Virus record (IMG/VR): IMGVR_UViG_3300046535_001092
Span: 1-64,000 of that record
Strand: one strand, 5' to 3'
Length of the DNA: 64,000 nucleotides
Source of the DNA: a virus
The position numbers and the translations under genes are program-made. The notes under the pieces were generated by a model. The model was not told where the DNA came from. It saw only the letters and a program-made list of their open reading frames with translations, and searched no databases. Below are positions 16,491 to 24,104 of this stretch, in pieces (positions within the stretch are counted from its first letter, which is position 1; the number at the start of each line of letters is the position of its first letter).

Positions 16491-16780
16491 TATACCCATG
16501 TATCTATCAATTAGCCGACGGTCGTCAGGGCTGCCGAGGATGCCCCAAGACGCGAGCCGAACCGCCCAACGGGGCAAGGTGGCGGGGGGCCTGTGGAAAA
16601 CCCCACCGGGCGAACGCTGGACCCCTTCCCGGCCCGCCGTGGTGCGGTTCCCGAACCGGTTCGACGGCAGTTGACAGCCGGCCGGGAGCCGTGCGAGGAT
16701 TCGCAGGTCGGGCGGCGCTGCCGCTCGGCGGTCGGGGGCCAGGTCGAACGGCTGACCCGAACCGTAACCCAAACCAATAC
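16491..16780. other. GC-rich intergenic stretch with inverted repeats
   Basis: About 300 gene-free bases ending the GC-rich island. They include the 12-bp palindrome CGAACCGGTTCG, the hairpin GCGGC-GCT-GCCGC and several CGAACSG words. Composition switches to AT-rich at about 16765. I found no convincing promoter for the early operon here, although TTGACA occurs near 16672 with a poor -10. It may be part of an origin or the island boundary. Confidence 0.4.
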
Positions 16781-16830
16781 TTAATAGTTAATAACTACTA
16801 AGTAACTTATTGAGAAGGGAGTTAGATACA

Positions 16831-17622
16831 ATGAATTGCATCGAATGTTCTAATGACCTTGGAGATAAGGGATTTGGGATCTTCACTTGTGATCAGTGCC
16901 TCACATTGTTGAAGTTCTCAGCTATTGAAGGATTGACACTCTATTCCAAGTCTATTGGAACTAAGAGTGGATTGACACTCCAAGAGAAAGAGGAACGATG
17001 GAATAACCTTACTCCTAAAGTTGGGATCTTGTATGACGATGGTATCAATGTTGAGGCTACTGAAGCTCTTAACTTTGATCCCAAGTGCATTAGTTGTTAT
17101 AACCGTCTTGAGAGTGTCAACAATGTCTACGGTAGAATAATTGTTGGTAGTTTCAAGGTTGTTAAACAGTATCTTGAGACTGTCTCACTTAATCCATTGG
17201 TTGAAGTTCCTACCATGAGGATTTATGGCGTCCCTGTTTATAAGAAGGGATGGGCTTGTAAGTCCTGCTTTGATATGCTCTATGGTTCCACTTATCTTAA
17301 TGATAAGTTGGTTGTCATGAGAATGTTTGAGACAATAGAACTTCCCCAAGTGAAGATTAGTGATAGAGCTACTACGATCAATGGTGCCATTGGTAGAGAG
17401 AGAATCTCCCGTCCTAAAGTAAGTATCGTTAGGACTGGTCCTGATGGGACTGAAGATGAATGGCCTGATTATCGTGGTATGGCTACTGCTAAGCCTAAGG
17501 TAGAGGAACCCGTAGATATTAAGTCTTATGGGTACTTCATGAAGCCTAAGGATAGACGTAAGAATATCCTGGAGGATGACTCAATCATCGTAGATGAGAG
17601 ATCAAACTGGAGGAACAAGTGA
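16831..17622 (+). CDS. first early gene, Cys-rich hypothetical protein
   Basis: 263 aa from the ATG at 16831 (GAAGGGAG upstream). It has three CxxC pairs: IECSN/CDQC near the N-terminus, CISCYN at ~88 and CKSCFD at ~146. These suggest two zinc ribbons in the first 160 residues, followed by a basic, Lys/Asp-rich disordered tail. It opens the long plus-strand early operon. No family recognised. Confidence 0.7.
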   Translation: MNCIECSNDLGDKGFGIFTCDQCLTLLKFSAIEGLTLYSKSIGTKSGLTLQEKEERWNNLTPKVGILYDDGINVEATEALNFDPKCISCYNRLESVNNVYGRIIVGSFKVVKQYLETVSLNPLVEVPTMRIYGVPVYKKGWACKSCFDMLYGSTYLNDKLVVMRMFETIELPQVKISDRATTINGAIGRERISRPKVSIVRTGPDGTEDEWPDYRGMATAKPKVEEPVDIKSYGYFMKPKDRRKNILEDDSIIVDERSNWRNK

Positions 17623-17801
17623 GATTCACAACTCCTAAGTTTTATAGTCTCTACAATCTCCTATGGTACATTCCACGTCCCATAGTGAGATATGAGGCTG
17701 TACGATTTGGTACTGAGTTGTACACTCGTGTATGGTTGTTGGGTATTGTTGTTGGCACTTATGTCGATGAGATATTCGACGACTACTATTGCAAGAGCTA
17801 A
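17619..17801 (+). CDS. small hydrophobic/aromatic protein
   Basis: 60 aa with a GTG start overlapping the upstream TGA and GGAGG 5 nt upstream. It is rich in Tyr/Trp/Arg with a possible membrane-dipping stretch (YTRVWLLGIVVGTYVDEIF). Translational coupling supports expression. Unknown function. Confidence 0.6.
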   Translation: MRFTTPKFYSLYNLLWYIPRPIVRYEAVRFGTELYTRVWLLGIVVGTYVDEIFDDYYCKS

Positions 17802-17855
17802 CTGGAGGAACAATAGATGAAGTTCTAATCTAACTACGTCATGTGACTCTGTTGG

Positions 17856-18065
17856 GCAGGTAAAACAGGGACGTACTAATACCTGCTTAGTGTATACTTG
17901 AAATGAAAAGTATATAGTCCCGAACACGATAAGTATAAGAACTTAAAGACTTGTGGCTTTGGTATACGGAAGCCACACCTATTTAGTCTCTAAGTAATCC
18001 TATCACTGGTACACTAACACCAGTCGGTATATACCTAATAGACCAGTTTGATGGGATTTCTTAGA
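17856..18065 (+). ncRNA. structured intergenic RNA element 1
   Basis: The gene-free space 17802-18084 holds hairpin 17856-17862/17880-17886 (7 bp) and hairpin 17952-17959/17970-17977 (8 bp, followed by a CCTATTT tail). A long interrupted stem 17989-17994+17996-18000+18002-18005 pairs with 18049-18052+18054-18058+18060-18065 (15 bp, two mismatches). Its sense is assumed to be that of the operon. Unknown function. Confidence 0.5.
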
Positions 18066-18084
18066 CACTAACTTGGAGGTCACC

Positions 18085-18264
18085 TTGAGACTTGCTAAGA
18101 GTGAGACAGTTGGGACAGGTAGGAAACGTGGGATGTATGAGACTGAGTATGGCAATGTTTGCTATGTCTCTGGTCCCAATGCTAAATCAGCATATGACAT
18201 AGATGCTGATCAGAGAATCCCTATCGCCCTTGTCACCTTCAAGTACATTGGTCCTGCTCACTAG
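18085..18264 (+). CDS. small hypothetical protein, TTG start
   Basis: 59 aa. The TTG at 18085 is chosen because GGAGGT lies 4 nt upstream. It is a mainly beta, basic small protein (SETVGTGRKRGMYETEYGNV). Not recognised. Confidence 0.55.
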   Translation: MRLAKSETVGTGRKRGMYETEYGNVCYVSGPNAKSAYDIDADQRIPIALVTFKYIGPAH

Positions 18265-18273
18265 GAGGGTCGC

Positions 18274-18519
18274 ATGCTACAAATCATCGAAGCAGACAAG
18301 ACTGTGACTGTGTATCACAGAATCACAGCCATTCACAACGATCTCACTGTCAACCTTGATCCTCAGACAAGAGTGGTTGCAGCCTTTGTTGAGGGTGATG
18401 TTGAACTGTGGAGAGTGATTGACGGTGATCGTGGAGTTGACGAGTTGAAGAACTACTACAACTTCCAGCGTGAGGAAGTTGGCATGGTCAACTACAAGAT
18501 CATGGTGGTGGTTGAATGA
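18274..18519 (+). CDS. hypothetical protein
   Basis: 81 aa after AGGAGGG. Beta-rich N-terminal half (TVTVYHRITAIHNDLTVNLD) and acidic helical end. Its stop overlaps the next start (ATGA), so translation is coupled. Unknown. Confidence 0.6.
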   Translation: MLQIIEADKTVTVYHRITAIHNDLTVNLDPQTRVVAAFVEGDVELWRVIDGDRGVDELKNYYNFQREEVGMVNYKIMVVVE

Positions 18520-18695
18520 ACATGATCATTGCTTGTGATGGCAAGCTCTACCTTGTCAATGAAGCTGCCTATATGGAGCTTGAAGGAGAGCCAATCACCA
18601 CTATCATTGGATGGGTCAAGTCCAATGGTATCCTCATGGACACCAAGTTCATGGATCTTGACGCCTTCATCCTTGAATTAGAGAGGGGCAAATGA
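18516..18695 (+). CDS. small hypothetical protein
   Basis: 59 aa, linked by ATGA overlaps on both sides. It begins MNMIIACDGKLYLVNEAAYM and ends with an acidic helix. Unknown, but the tight coupling argues it is translated. Confidence 0.6.
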   Translation: MNMIIACDGKLYLVNEAAYMELEGEPITTIIGWVKSNGILMDTKFMDLDAFILELERGK

Positions 18696-18889
18696 ACGTC
18701 ACAATCAACTTCGATTACGTTACCTCTGAGTGGAGAGTAACGTATATTGAGACTGACAAGACCTGTATCTCTGCCACTGGTAAGACTCTCAAAGAGGCTC
18801 TAGAAGGTCTTAAGAGTGACCAGTTGATGTGGCAGATCATTATCTGGTTTGGTATTCACCCTCTCTTTATGATGGAGCATAAGAAGTGA
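18692..18889 (+). CDS. small protein with HicB-like strand pattern
   Basis: 65 aa. The first 45 residues (MNVTINFDYVTSEWRVTYIE, then GKTLKEALEGLKS) resemble the beta-beta-alpha core of HicB-like antitoxin domains, but the fold is incomplete and ends in a hydrophobic tail. No HicA partner is nearby, so no toxin-antitoxin role is claimed. Confidence 0.55.
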   Translation: MNVTINFDYVTSEWRVTYIETDKTCISATGKTLKEALEGLKSDQLMWQIIIWFGIHPLFMMEHKK

Positions 18890-19050
18890 CCGCCATCATC
18901 ATCGACAAGACCACTAACCAGGTGCTTGACATTCGATGTGAAAGGGTTGAGTCAATTGATGACTACTTTTTCACAGTCCACTTCAAGGGAGTGATACTTC
19001 CTAGATACTTCCCTAGGACGGAGTTCAGACTTGCAGGTACAACTTACTAG
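18886..19050 (+). CDS. small hypothetical protein
   Basis: 54 aa, GTG start overlapping the upstream stop. Pattern of beta strands (TAIIIDKTTNQVLDIRCE; FFTVHFKGVILPRYF). Unknown. Confidence 0.5.
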   Translation: MTAIIIDKTTNQVLDIRCERVESIDDYFFTVHFKGVILPRYFPRTEFRLAGTTY

Positions 19051-19216
19051 TCCCCCTATCTGGACTTGCAAGCTCTGTCTCAATCCTAAGACTTGCCACC
19101 TCTACTATCCTTCAGAGCGTAAGAAGAATGAAGGTCGTAGAGTGTGTATTGCTTGTTGTAGGACAAGGGACAGACAAGCAGACCAGATCTACGTCAAGAG
19201 GTTAGATGATGCTTAG
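19031..19216 (+). CDS. small zinc-ribbon protein
   Basis: Up to 61 aa; the start is uncertain (TTG at 19031). Two Cys pairs (WTCKLC and CIAC) separated by ~30 residues with a YPSERKKNEGR turn suggest a treble-clef or ribbon like small phage nuclease-related fingers, but no HNH residues are present. Confidence 0.5.
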   Translation: MQVQLTSPPIWTCKLCLNPKTCHLYYPSERKKNEGRRVCIACCRTRDRQADQIYVKRLDDA

Positions 19217-19421
19217 TTTCTTTGAGCAGATGCAGACCTGGCCTAACGCTAGACTCAAGCATGCCTATGAGACTGGCGATAGAGCCGTCAAACGCTATGT
19301 GATCTACATACTTGAACATCGTCCAGAACACACTCCAGTGTGGGGAGCATCATTGTATGTTAGGCCAAGACCCTTTGCCATCGCCATCCCCAAAGAAACC
19401 GAAAGCACAAAGGTTTCATAA
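19206..19421 (+). CDS. small hypothetical protein
   Basis: 71 aa, ATG overlapping the previous gene by 11 bp. Helical N-terminus (FFEQMQTWPNARLKHAYETG). Unknown. Confidence 0.5.
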   Translation: MMLSFFEQMQTWPNARLKHAYETGDRAVKRYVIYILEHRPEHTPVWGASLYVRPRPFAIAIPKETESTKVS

Positions 19422-19596
19422 TCCCACTGTTGGGATTCAGTATCCCTATGGGCAATCCCTTAGGTTTGCCTATGACGTAGAGTTCGGGCTTGTTGTGATT
19501 GTCTCGGGGAGAATCACAGTAGGAGGGATTGAGGAGATGGAGTTCATTGATATGTTTGGAATTGAAGCCTTCCAACAGATCATCTCGGGGAAGTGA
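19357..19596 (+). CDS. small hypothetical protein
   Basis: 79 aa from the ATG at 19357 with GGGGAG 9 nt upstream. It overlaps the previous gene by 65 bp, so one of the two starts may be wrong. The core from ~30 onward is beta-rich (SLRFAYDVEFGLVVIVSGRI). Unknown. Confidence 0.45.
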   Translation: MLGQDPLPSPSPKKPKAQRFHNPTVGIQYPYGQSLRFAYDVEFGLVVIVSGRITVGGIEEMEFIDMFGIEAFQQIISGK

Positions 19597-19715
19597 TGAT
19601 TAAGATTAGATGGTACGGAAAATGGTACTGGTCTGTACGTAAGATCGTACCCTTCTACGTGCGGCTCAACGAGAAGTGTTTCTTTCTTGGTCCCCTTGGG
19701 ATCAACTGGTGGTAG
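19596..19715 (+). CDS. Trp-rich micro-protein
   Basis: 39 aa, TGATG overlap with the upstream stop. Begins MIKIRWYGKWYWSVRKIV and ends in NWW; strongly aromatic and basic, as in membrane-active or nucleic-acid binding peptides. Compare 32604-32738 (WYGK) and 35740-35841 (KKWYWK). Confidence 0.45.
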   Translation: MIKIRWYGKWYWSVRKIVPFYVRLNEKCFFLGPLGINWW

Positions 19716-19717
19716 TA

Positions 19718-19888
19718 ATGACCCTTACAGGTGGTTTTGCCTCATTCTCTGAAGAACGTAGATTGAGGTTCCAACTGGAGACTAGAACCCTTGAAGAATT
19801 GCGAGGGATGCTAGAGAAGTTTCCAGAGGGATCAGCAATCCGTACACTTGTCGCTGAGATCATTGAAACAAGGGAGAAGAAGTCATGA
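19718..19888 (+). CDS. small helical protein
   Basis: 56 aa, charged helix-rich (RRLRFQLETRTLEELRGMLE). Unknown. Coupled by ATGA to the next gene. Confidence 0.5.
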   Translation: MTLTGGFASFSEERRLRFQLETRTLEELRGMLEKFPEGSAIRTLVAEIIETREKKS

Positions 19889-20088
19889 TCCAACAGAAGG
19901 GTGCAGTGATTGAAGGTTATGTGAAGAATGAAGAGGATGCAAACAATCCTGAACTCTTTGCAGAAGCCTTGCAAGCTCTTATTGACAAACGTCCCAACGA
20001 CAAGATGGTGATGTTTGCTGGCATGTTCAGCACAGAGATGGCTCACAAGATCATTGGCATGCTGACACCACACGGGAAGAGGATGTAA
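19885..20088 (+). CDS. small hypothetical protein
   Basis: 67 aa with an ATGA overlap at its start. Acidic N-terminus followed by helices (ELFAEALQALIDKRPNDKMV). Unknown. Confidence 0.5.
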   Translation: MIQQKGAVIEGYVKNEEDANNPELFAEALQALIDKRPNDKMVMFAGMFSTEMAHKIIGMLTPHGKRM

Positions 20089-20098
20089 GGGAGGTCAA

Positions 20099-20449
20099 AT
20101 GTTGAAGGTGATTGTTGATCGTGAGAGGTGGTTGAGAGGTGAGGGATCTAATGCCTCAGCTCTCTACAGAGAGGATGGCAAGATGTGCTGCATGGGATTT
20201 GCAGCCATCGCTGCGGGCTACAAGAAGTCTGACTTGCTCGGTCTCAAGTCCATTCACTCCTTGGAGATTGCTACTAGACAGAGAGTAATTGTGGCACCTG
20301 AGAATTGCTCGATTACAGAGGATGAGAATAATCTGAAGTATCATCCTCTCTACGTGCAGAACGATGCAGGCTTGACCACAGATGCAGAGAAGGAAGAGAC
20401 TCTGATCCGCATGGGCAAGAAGGTTGGCATCGAGTTCTCTTTCGTCTAA
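20099..20449 (+). CDS. CCLG-family hypothetical protein, copy 1
   Basis: 116 aa after GGGAGGTC. It contains the motif MCCMGFAAIAAG and a late YVQNDAGLTTDAEK. It is a divergent relative of 22413-22808 and 24934-25260, which carry YCCLGV and end in ADWIE. This family is common in tailed phages and has no known function. The block is followed by a large structured gap. Confidence 0.65.
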   Translation: MLKVIVDRERWLRGEGSNASALYREDGKMCCMGFAAIAAGYKKSDLLGLKSIHSLEIATRQRVIVAPENCSITEDENNLKYHPLYVQNDAGLTTDAEKEETLIRMGKKVGIEFSFV

Positions 20450-20450
20450 T

Positions 20451-20820
20451 TCACAGTCAAACAAGATTGCCACACGGTAGTTGCAACTAGTTGTGTGGTA
20501 GGCTGTGAGACTCGACTAAGCGAGTATAAATAGCTTTTAGGCTTAGTGCGCTCCATTCACCTTAGGGTGGATGGGGGTAAAGTCCGTATACTTGCTCACA
20601 CAAGTATAACAGCATAACGGACAAGGTGAGTAAGGACGTTATGCCTGTATGGATGTTGGGACTATGTTATGGGCTTGCTTGTTACGTCCCTCCTATAAAT
20701 AAAGCGGGTCTGTGCCTCTGGATCAATTGCTAGTCTGACGCTAGAGGCGAGATAGTGACTAGCCAAAGGGTGGCTGTGTTAGGAACCTTGGTAGTGGTGC
20801 AAGCCACATAAACTACCAGC
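20451..20820 (+). ncRNA. large structured intergenic RNA with pseudoknot (element 2)
   Basis: The 380-base gap holds no gene. Helices seen: 20451-20456/20503-20508 enclosing 20470-20475/20493-20498; 20515-20521/20541-20547; 20553-20561/20566-20574 (9 bp, one G-T); 20582-20587/20617-20622; 20587-20594/20601-20608; 20761-20765/20771-20775; and 20789-20794/20813-20818. Helices 20714-20719/20743-20748 and 20729-20735/20757-20763 interleave as an H-type pseudoknot. The density of helices suggests a folded RNA. Sense assumed. Confidence 0.55.
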
Positions 20821-20831
20821 TATTTAATCAT

Positions 20832-21083
20832 ATGACTAGCGATACACTCCTAGACCACCTCCTTGATAGGATCAAGTCCTATAGGGATTGCAGGCATCAG
20901 TGGCTCAGAATGGGGCATCTAGAACGTGCTCTATTCTATGAGACTAAGCTTGTAGGTGTAGTTGAGTTATTGGAGGTATATGATTGCAGATCTGTAGGAG
21001 GTTTTGGTAAGGGTCAGCCTAAAGGTCAAGACCTTATGCAACGAGTTAGGTGGCTCTTAAAGAAATATGAAGAAAGGGTTTGA
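20832..21083 (+). CDS. small helical protein
   Basis: 83 aa. Helical throughout, with LLDHLLDRIKSYRDCRHQWL and ERALFYETKLVGVVELLEVY, typical of small phage regulators or adaptor proteins. No ribosome site is obvious before the ATG. Its stop codon lies in the first base pairs of the next RNA stem. Confidence 0.55.
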   Translation: MTSDTLLDHLLDRIKSYRDCRHQWLRMGHLERALFYETKLVGVVELLEVYDCRSVGGFGKGQPKGQDLMQRVRWLLKKYEERV

Positions 21084-21389
21084 CCATAGGCAGCTGTGAT
21101 GGGTAATTGGTTATTGAAGGTAGTAACAAGTCTACTTTACCCGGAGTAAAACGCTACCTACCCTATGGTCAATTAGGTTTAGCCTCTCACATAATCAACA
21201 CGATAGCCATGCTGGGAAAGTCTAATAGTTGGTCCTGCAATTGCTGGTGCTCGTAATCAACATAAGGCCTTAGGCGTTGGGCTTAGGAACCTTATACAGT
21301 AATTGTTGCCCATTAATGGTTCTCGCCATGGGGCAGTTAGATGGTGTGGAATCCGTGTCCTGAGTGTGTTACTTGGGGTGTGAGAGGCT
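21082..21389 (+). ncRNA. structured intergenic RNA element 3 (two closed domains)
   Basis: Domain one: 21082-21090 pairs with 21162-21170 (9 bp), enclosing 21119-21123/21154-21158 and 21136-21140/21146-21150. Domain two: an 11-bp perfect stem 21181-21191/21379-21389 encloses about 190 nt with further hairpins (an ATAAGG/CCTTAT pair, a TGCCC/GGGCA pair and an ATGG/CCAT pair). The 336-base gap has no gene. Unknown function. Confidence 0.6.
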
Positions 21390-21419
21390 ATCACAGATTG
21401 TTGGGATAGGAAATGGTAT

Positions 21420-21656
21420 ATGGGCCTGGCCGACTTCTACCGGCAGCATTGTCCATATCGTAGAGAAGCCTATCCTGACAATATAATCACGCTAAAGGGA
21501 GGGTTGCAAGTGCAGTCCAAAGAACAGAAGCGTAAGGATGGTGAGGAGCGCAATAAGCAGTGGCAAGAGATGTCTACTGCTGACAAGATTGCCTCCTTGA
21601 AGGGTCGCAGAGGAAAGTCAAAGCGTCAGATGAAGAAGTTGGAGGAGTCCAAGTGA
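21420..21656 (+). CDS. small basic protein
   Basis: 78 aa. N-terminal MGLADFYRQHCPYRREAYPD, then highly charged Lys/Glu-rich helices ending RGKSKRQMKKLEESK. Possibly nucleic-acid binding. Unknown. Confidence 0.5.
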   Translation: MGLADFYRQHCPYRREAYPDNIITLKGGLQVQSKEQKRKDGEERNKQWQEMSTADKIASLKGRRGKSKRQMKKLEESK

Positions 21657-21892
21657 ATCTCCACCAGTTCTACTTTGACAGTTGGATACTGGCTAAGAAG
21701 ATGAGGTGGAGAATTGGGCAAGCATTGTTCAATAACCTCATGGATGTGAGGCCAGAGCTTGCAGAGAAGTTGAGGGGAACTAAGAATGATCCCTTCTTCT
21801 CTGAGTCTCCAACAGATCCCCGCTACGACGCAGCTATCAAGATCATCGAGAAGGAGTGGTTTGAAGATGCCAGTCCACGCCAAGACTCCTGA
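21653..21892 (+). CDS. small hypothetical protein
   Basis: 79 aa, GTG start overlapping the upstream TGA, with GGAGGAG upstream. Hydrophobic/aromatic N-terminus (LHQFYFDSWILAKKMRWRIG) and a C-terminal helix (AIKIIEKEWFED). Unknown. Confidence 0.55.
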   Translation: MNLHQFYFDSWILAKKMRWRIGQALFNNLMDVRPELAEKLRGTKNDPFFSESPTDPRYDAAIKIIEKEWFEDASPRQDS

Positions 21893-22211
21893 GGACTGTA
21901 AACATCTCAGGAACTTTGGTTTCCCCATCTTTGAAAGTCCTGTAACCCATATCGAGTCCATAACTCTTGGGTCACTTGCTGGTTTGTATGCTAGCCATAG
22001 TAAGAGTGATATCCTTTGTCCATACTGTAAAGTGGCATTGGATGAGGCTACTTCTCTTACTATGTTAGTGAGAGTAGTCAAGATAACTGGCGATTGTATA
22101 GGACTTGTAGAGGTAGCTCCAGAAGGTCAAAGGGCTCTTAAGTGTTCTGAATGTGAATCCAGATTCACCTTACCAAAAGGTGGAGGTTACGATGCCAGTT
22201 CCAGTTCATAA
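21867..22211 (+). CDS. zinc-ribbon protein
   Basis: 114 aa from MPVHAKTPEDCKH. CPYC at ~62 and CSEC at ~97 form a classic four-cysteine ribbon. Might bind DNA or RNA. It overlaps the previous gene by 26 bp, so the start could be later. Confidence 0.55.
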   Translation: MPVHAKTPEDCKHLRNFGFPIFESPVTHIESITLGSLAGLYASHSKSDILCPYCKVALDEATSLTMLVRVVKITGDCIGLVEVAPEGQRALKCSECESRFTLPKGGGYDASSSS

Positions 22212-22413
22212 GCTCTCGTCAGTGCTTGAACAACAGCTTGCACCACGTCTATCAACCTCATTGGCTGATAGATTGATCTGTGGGGCAATCGACATCTCAC
22301 AACATGTCCTTGATCGTAAGGACCGACAGGGGTCCAACAAGCGTACCAGGTCATCCATCACAGTCACCTTGGGCCATTTGAAGGACTATGAGGAACGTGG
22401 AGGGAAGCTCTAA
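22192..22413 (+). CDS. small basic protein
   Basis: 73 aa, ATG 4 nt after GGAGGT. Middle is helical (SSVLEQQLAPRLSTSLADRL) and the end basic (KDRQGSNKRTRSSITVTL). Unknown. Confidence 0.55.
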   Translation: MPVPVHKLSSVLEQQLAPRLSTSLADRLICGAIDISQHVLDRKDRQGSNKRTRSSITVTLGHLKDYEERGGKL

Positions 22414-22808
22414 TGGACGAAGGCAAGACGTTAAGTGAGAGCATTGACTATGGGAAGCTCAACCCAGACGTTAAGGCTGCATGGATTGCTGCTCTGAGAT
22501 CTGGATCTTATGAGCAGGGAACATCTGTCATGAAACAAGTAAAGAGCCTCAGTGGTAGCCTAGATGACTGCAAGTACTGCTGCCTTGGAGTCTTGCTTGA
22601 GATCAAGGGAGTTCCATCACGATTGGCTGGGATGGTTTCTTACTGCTTCCAAGACAAGAACGGCTTCAACCTGAGAACTGCCTTGGACGATACCCTGAGA
22701 CATAGGTATGGACTTACTATCTTAGCTCAGGGTAAGCTCATTCAGATGAATGACAGTGATGCCAAGTCATTCCCTGCTATTGCAGACTGGATTGAGGAGA
22801 CGCTGTGA
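22413..22808 (+). CDS. CCLG-family hypothetical protein, copy 2
   Basis: 131 aa, TAATG overlap. It has the family signature: AAWIAALRSGSYEQG near the start, KYCCLGVLLEI in the middle, and LIQMNDSDAKSFPAIADWIE at the end. 24934-25260 shares all three blocks. The two cysteines and the C-terminal DWIE helix are the conserved features. Function unknown; the family is common in phages. Confidence 0.7.
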   Translation: MDEGKTLSESIDYGKLNPDVKAAWIAALRSGSYEQGTSVMKQVKSLSGSLDDCKYCCLGVLLEIKGVPSRLAGMVSYCFQDKNGFNLRTALDDTLRHRYGLTILAQGKLIQMNDSDAKSFPAIADWIEETL

Positions 22809-22906
22809 GTCGTATCACTGTGGGCAAGTGGATGATTGTACTAGGCATCATAGGCCTTGTAGTCTTCCACTTTGCCCTATTTATCAAAGTTGAGGGAGTA
22901 AAGTGA
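22805..22906 (+). CDS. single-span membrane micro-protein
   Basis: 33 aa, GTG overlapping the previous stop. One hydrophobic span (MIVLGIIGLVVFHFALFI) with a positive N-terminus. Coupled to the next gene (GTGA). Confidence 0.5.
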   Translation: MSRITVGKWMIVLGIIGLVVFHFALFIKVEGVK

Positions 22907-23064
22907 AGTCTAACTTCTGCAAGCACGATGAGCATGCTGGATGTGCTCCACATGGTAGGATGATCTCTCCTGAAGGTAAGCACTTCCGATGTGATTGCAC
23001 TTGCCATCCCAAACCATCTCTTGTTAAGAGGATGGTTGAGGATGAAGATGACGACGATGACTAA
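22903..23064 (+). CDS. small Cys/His protein
   Basis: 53 aa, GTG start. FCKHDEHAGC and FRCDCTCH could bind zinc; the tail is a run of acidic residues (EDEDDDDD). Unknown. Confidence 0.5.
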   Translation: MKSNFCKHDEHAGCAPHGRMISPEGKHFRCDCTCHPKPSLVKRMVEDEDDDDD

Positions 23065-23254
23065 GGAGTGGAAAGAGGTTCCACAGGTTATGTTCTTCTC
23101 GTGGTCAGCTAAGGCACAGTGGACATATCTTGCTAAGAGAGACCTAAACTCGGCTGAACTCGCATTAGAACATGGGGACTTGAAGTCTGCTAAGTGGTAT
23201 AGGGAGCGGGCTGAGACCTACATGGATGAGGCTAAAGATGCTAAGGAAGGCTAA
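23057..23254 (+). CDS. small helical protein
   Basis: 65 aa, starting MTKEWKEVPQVMFFSWSAK inside the acidic tail codons of the previous gene. Mostly helix (SAKWYRERAETYMDEAKDAK). Unknown. Confidence 0.5.
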   Translation: MTKEWKEVPQVMFFSWSAKAQWTYLAKRDLNSAELALEHGDLKSAKWYRERAETYMDEAKDAKEG

Positions 23255-23381
23255 CACCTGGCTACATCGTCTGTTCTGCATGCATGTTGACACAGCTAAG
23301 AAGACCGACACGGGTAAGACAAGAGTGTGGTTGGAGTGTATGAGTTGTGGTTGGACATCTACTGGTTGGCAAGTCAAGTGA
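23238..23381 (+). CDS. small zinc-finger-like protein
   Basis: 47 aa. Pattern H-x2-F-C-M-H at the start and WLECMSCGWTSTGW near the end, a Cys/His knuckle that recurs as a short phage protein. Overlaps both neighbours by 4 to 17 bp. Confidence 0.5.
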   Translation: MLRKANTWLHRLFCMHVDTAKKTDTGKTRVWLECMSCGWTSTGWQVK

Positions 23382-23572
23382 GACTCCACACCACTAAACC
23401 AGTGCTTGTCACCCTACTTGGAGCTATAGCATTTGCTATCTTCGGGTATGGAGGGTTTCTACTCGTATGGATGACTCAGTTGGAGTTCAATCATGGCAGT
23501 AAACGGTTGGACTCTCCCACCTTGGATAGTAGAGGCCATAGAAGCTGGTACCGTGAAGGTAGTCAAAGTTAA
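23378..23572 (+). CDS. single-span membrane protein
   Basis: 64 aa, GTG overlapping the upstream TGA. One strong transmembrane helix (VLVTLLGAIAFAIFGYGGFL) then a hydrophilic tail. Its 3' half overlaps 23493-23651 in another frame, so one of them may be spurious. Confidence 0.45.
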   Translation: MRLHTTKPVLVTLLGAIAFAIFGYGGFLLVWMTQLEFNHGSKRLDSPTLDSRGHRSWYREGSQS

Positions 23573-23651
23573 GGATAAGAGGTTTGGGGAGTATGAGTGC
23601 CTGTATGGGTCAGTGATTGGCCCACATGGAGTGCTTGTTAACTTCCTTTGA
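23493..23651 (+). CDS. small hypothetical protein
   Basis: 52 aa, ATG with GGAG upstream. Beta-rich (IEAGTVKVVKVKDKRFGEYE; SVIGPHGVLVNFL). Overlaps the previous frame by 80 bp. Confidence 0.45.
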   Translation: MAVNGWTLPPWIVEAIEAGTVKVVKVKDKRFGEYECLYGSVIGPHGVLVNFL

Positions 23652-23657
23652 GGTGTT

Positions 23658-24104
23658 ATGAGTGTTCCAGGTCTAGTTAAAGTTATTAGCGGTGGGCAAA
23701 CAGGGGTAGATAGGGTAGGCCTAGAGGTTGCAAAAGAGAAGGGACTTGAGACAGGTGGAACCGCTCCAAGGGGCTACAAGACTGAGAAGGGCTTCGATGT
23801 CTCCCTCAAGGACTATGGGCTTGTTGAAGATACTTCGTACGACTATAATCCACGGACTCGTGCGAATGTCAGAGATAGTGATGGAACTGTCATATTTGGT
23901 AATACTACCAGTGTTGGCAGCAAGCTTACTATTAGACTTTGCAAGGACTACAAGAGGCCCTATCTTGAGAACCCTTCTATCACTGAGCTACGTCAGTGGC
24001 TCTTGTTTAATAAGATTGCTGTCCTTAACGTGGCAGGCAATAGGTTGAGCCAGAATGCGACGGCTGCCCATTATGCTAGAGGCATCCTCATGGAGGTGTT
24101 ATGA
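23658..24104 (+). CDS. SLOG/molybdenum-carrier-like nucleotide-binding protein
   Basis: 148 aa. The start VISGGQTGVDRVGLEVAKEK, then GGTAPRGYKTEKG, DGTVIFGN and TIRLCKDYKRPYL match the Rossmann-like 'putative molybdenum carrier' (PF12694) branch of the SLOG superfamily, which binds nucleotide ligands. Family members act as nucleoside/nucleotide hydrolases or sensors; the ligand here is unknown. It may belong with the deoxyribosyltransferase-like genes of this phage. Confidence 0.75.
   Translation: MSVPGLVKVISGGQTGVDRVGLEVAKEKGLETGGTAPRGYKTEKGFDVSLKDYGLVEDTSYDYNPRTRANVRDSDGTVIFGNTTSVGSKLTIRLCKDYKRPYLENPSITELRQWLLFNKIAVLNVAGNRLSQNATAAHYARGILMEVL

Noticed and set aside
18692-18889. HicAB toxin-antitoxin pair
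   Set aside because: Only a weak HicB-like half is present and no HicA-like partner is adjacent.
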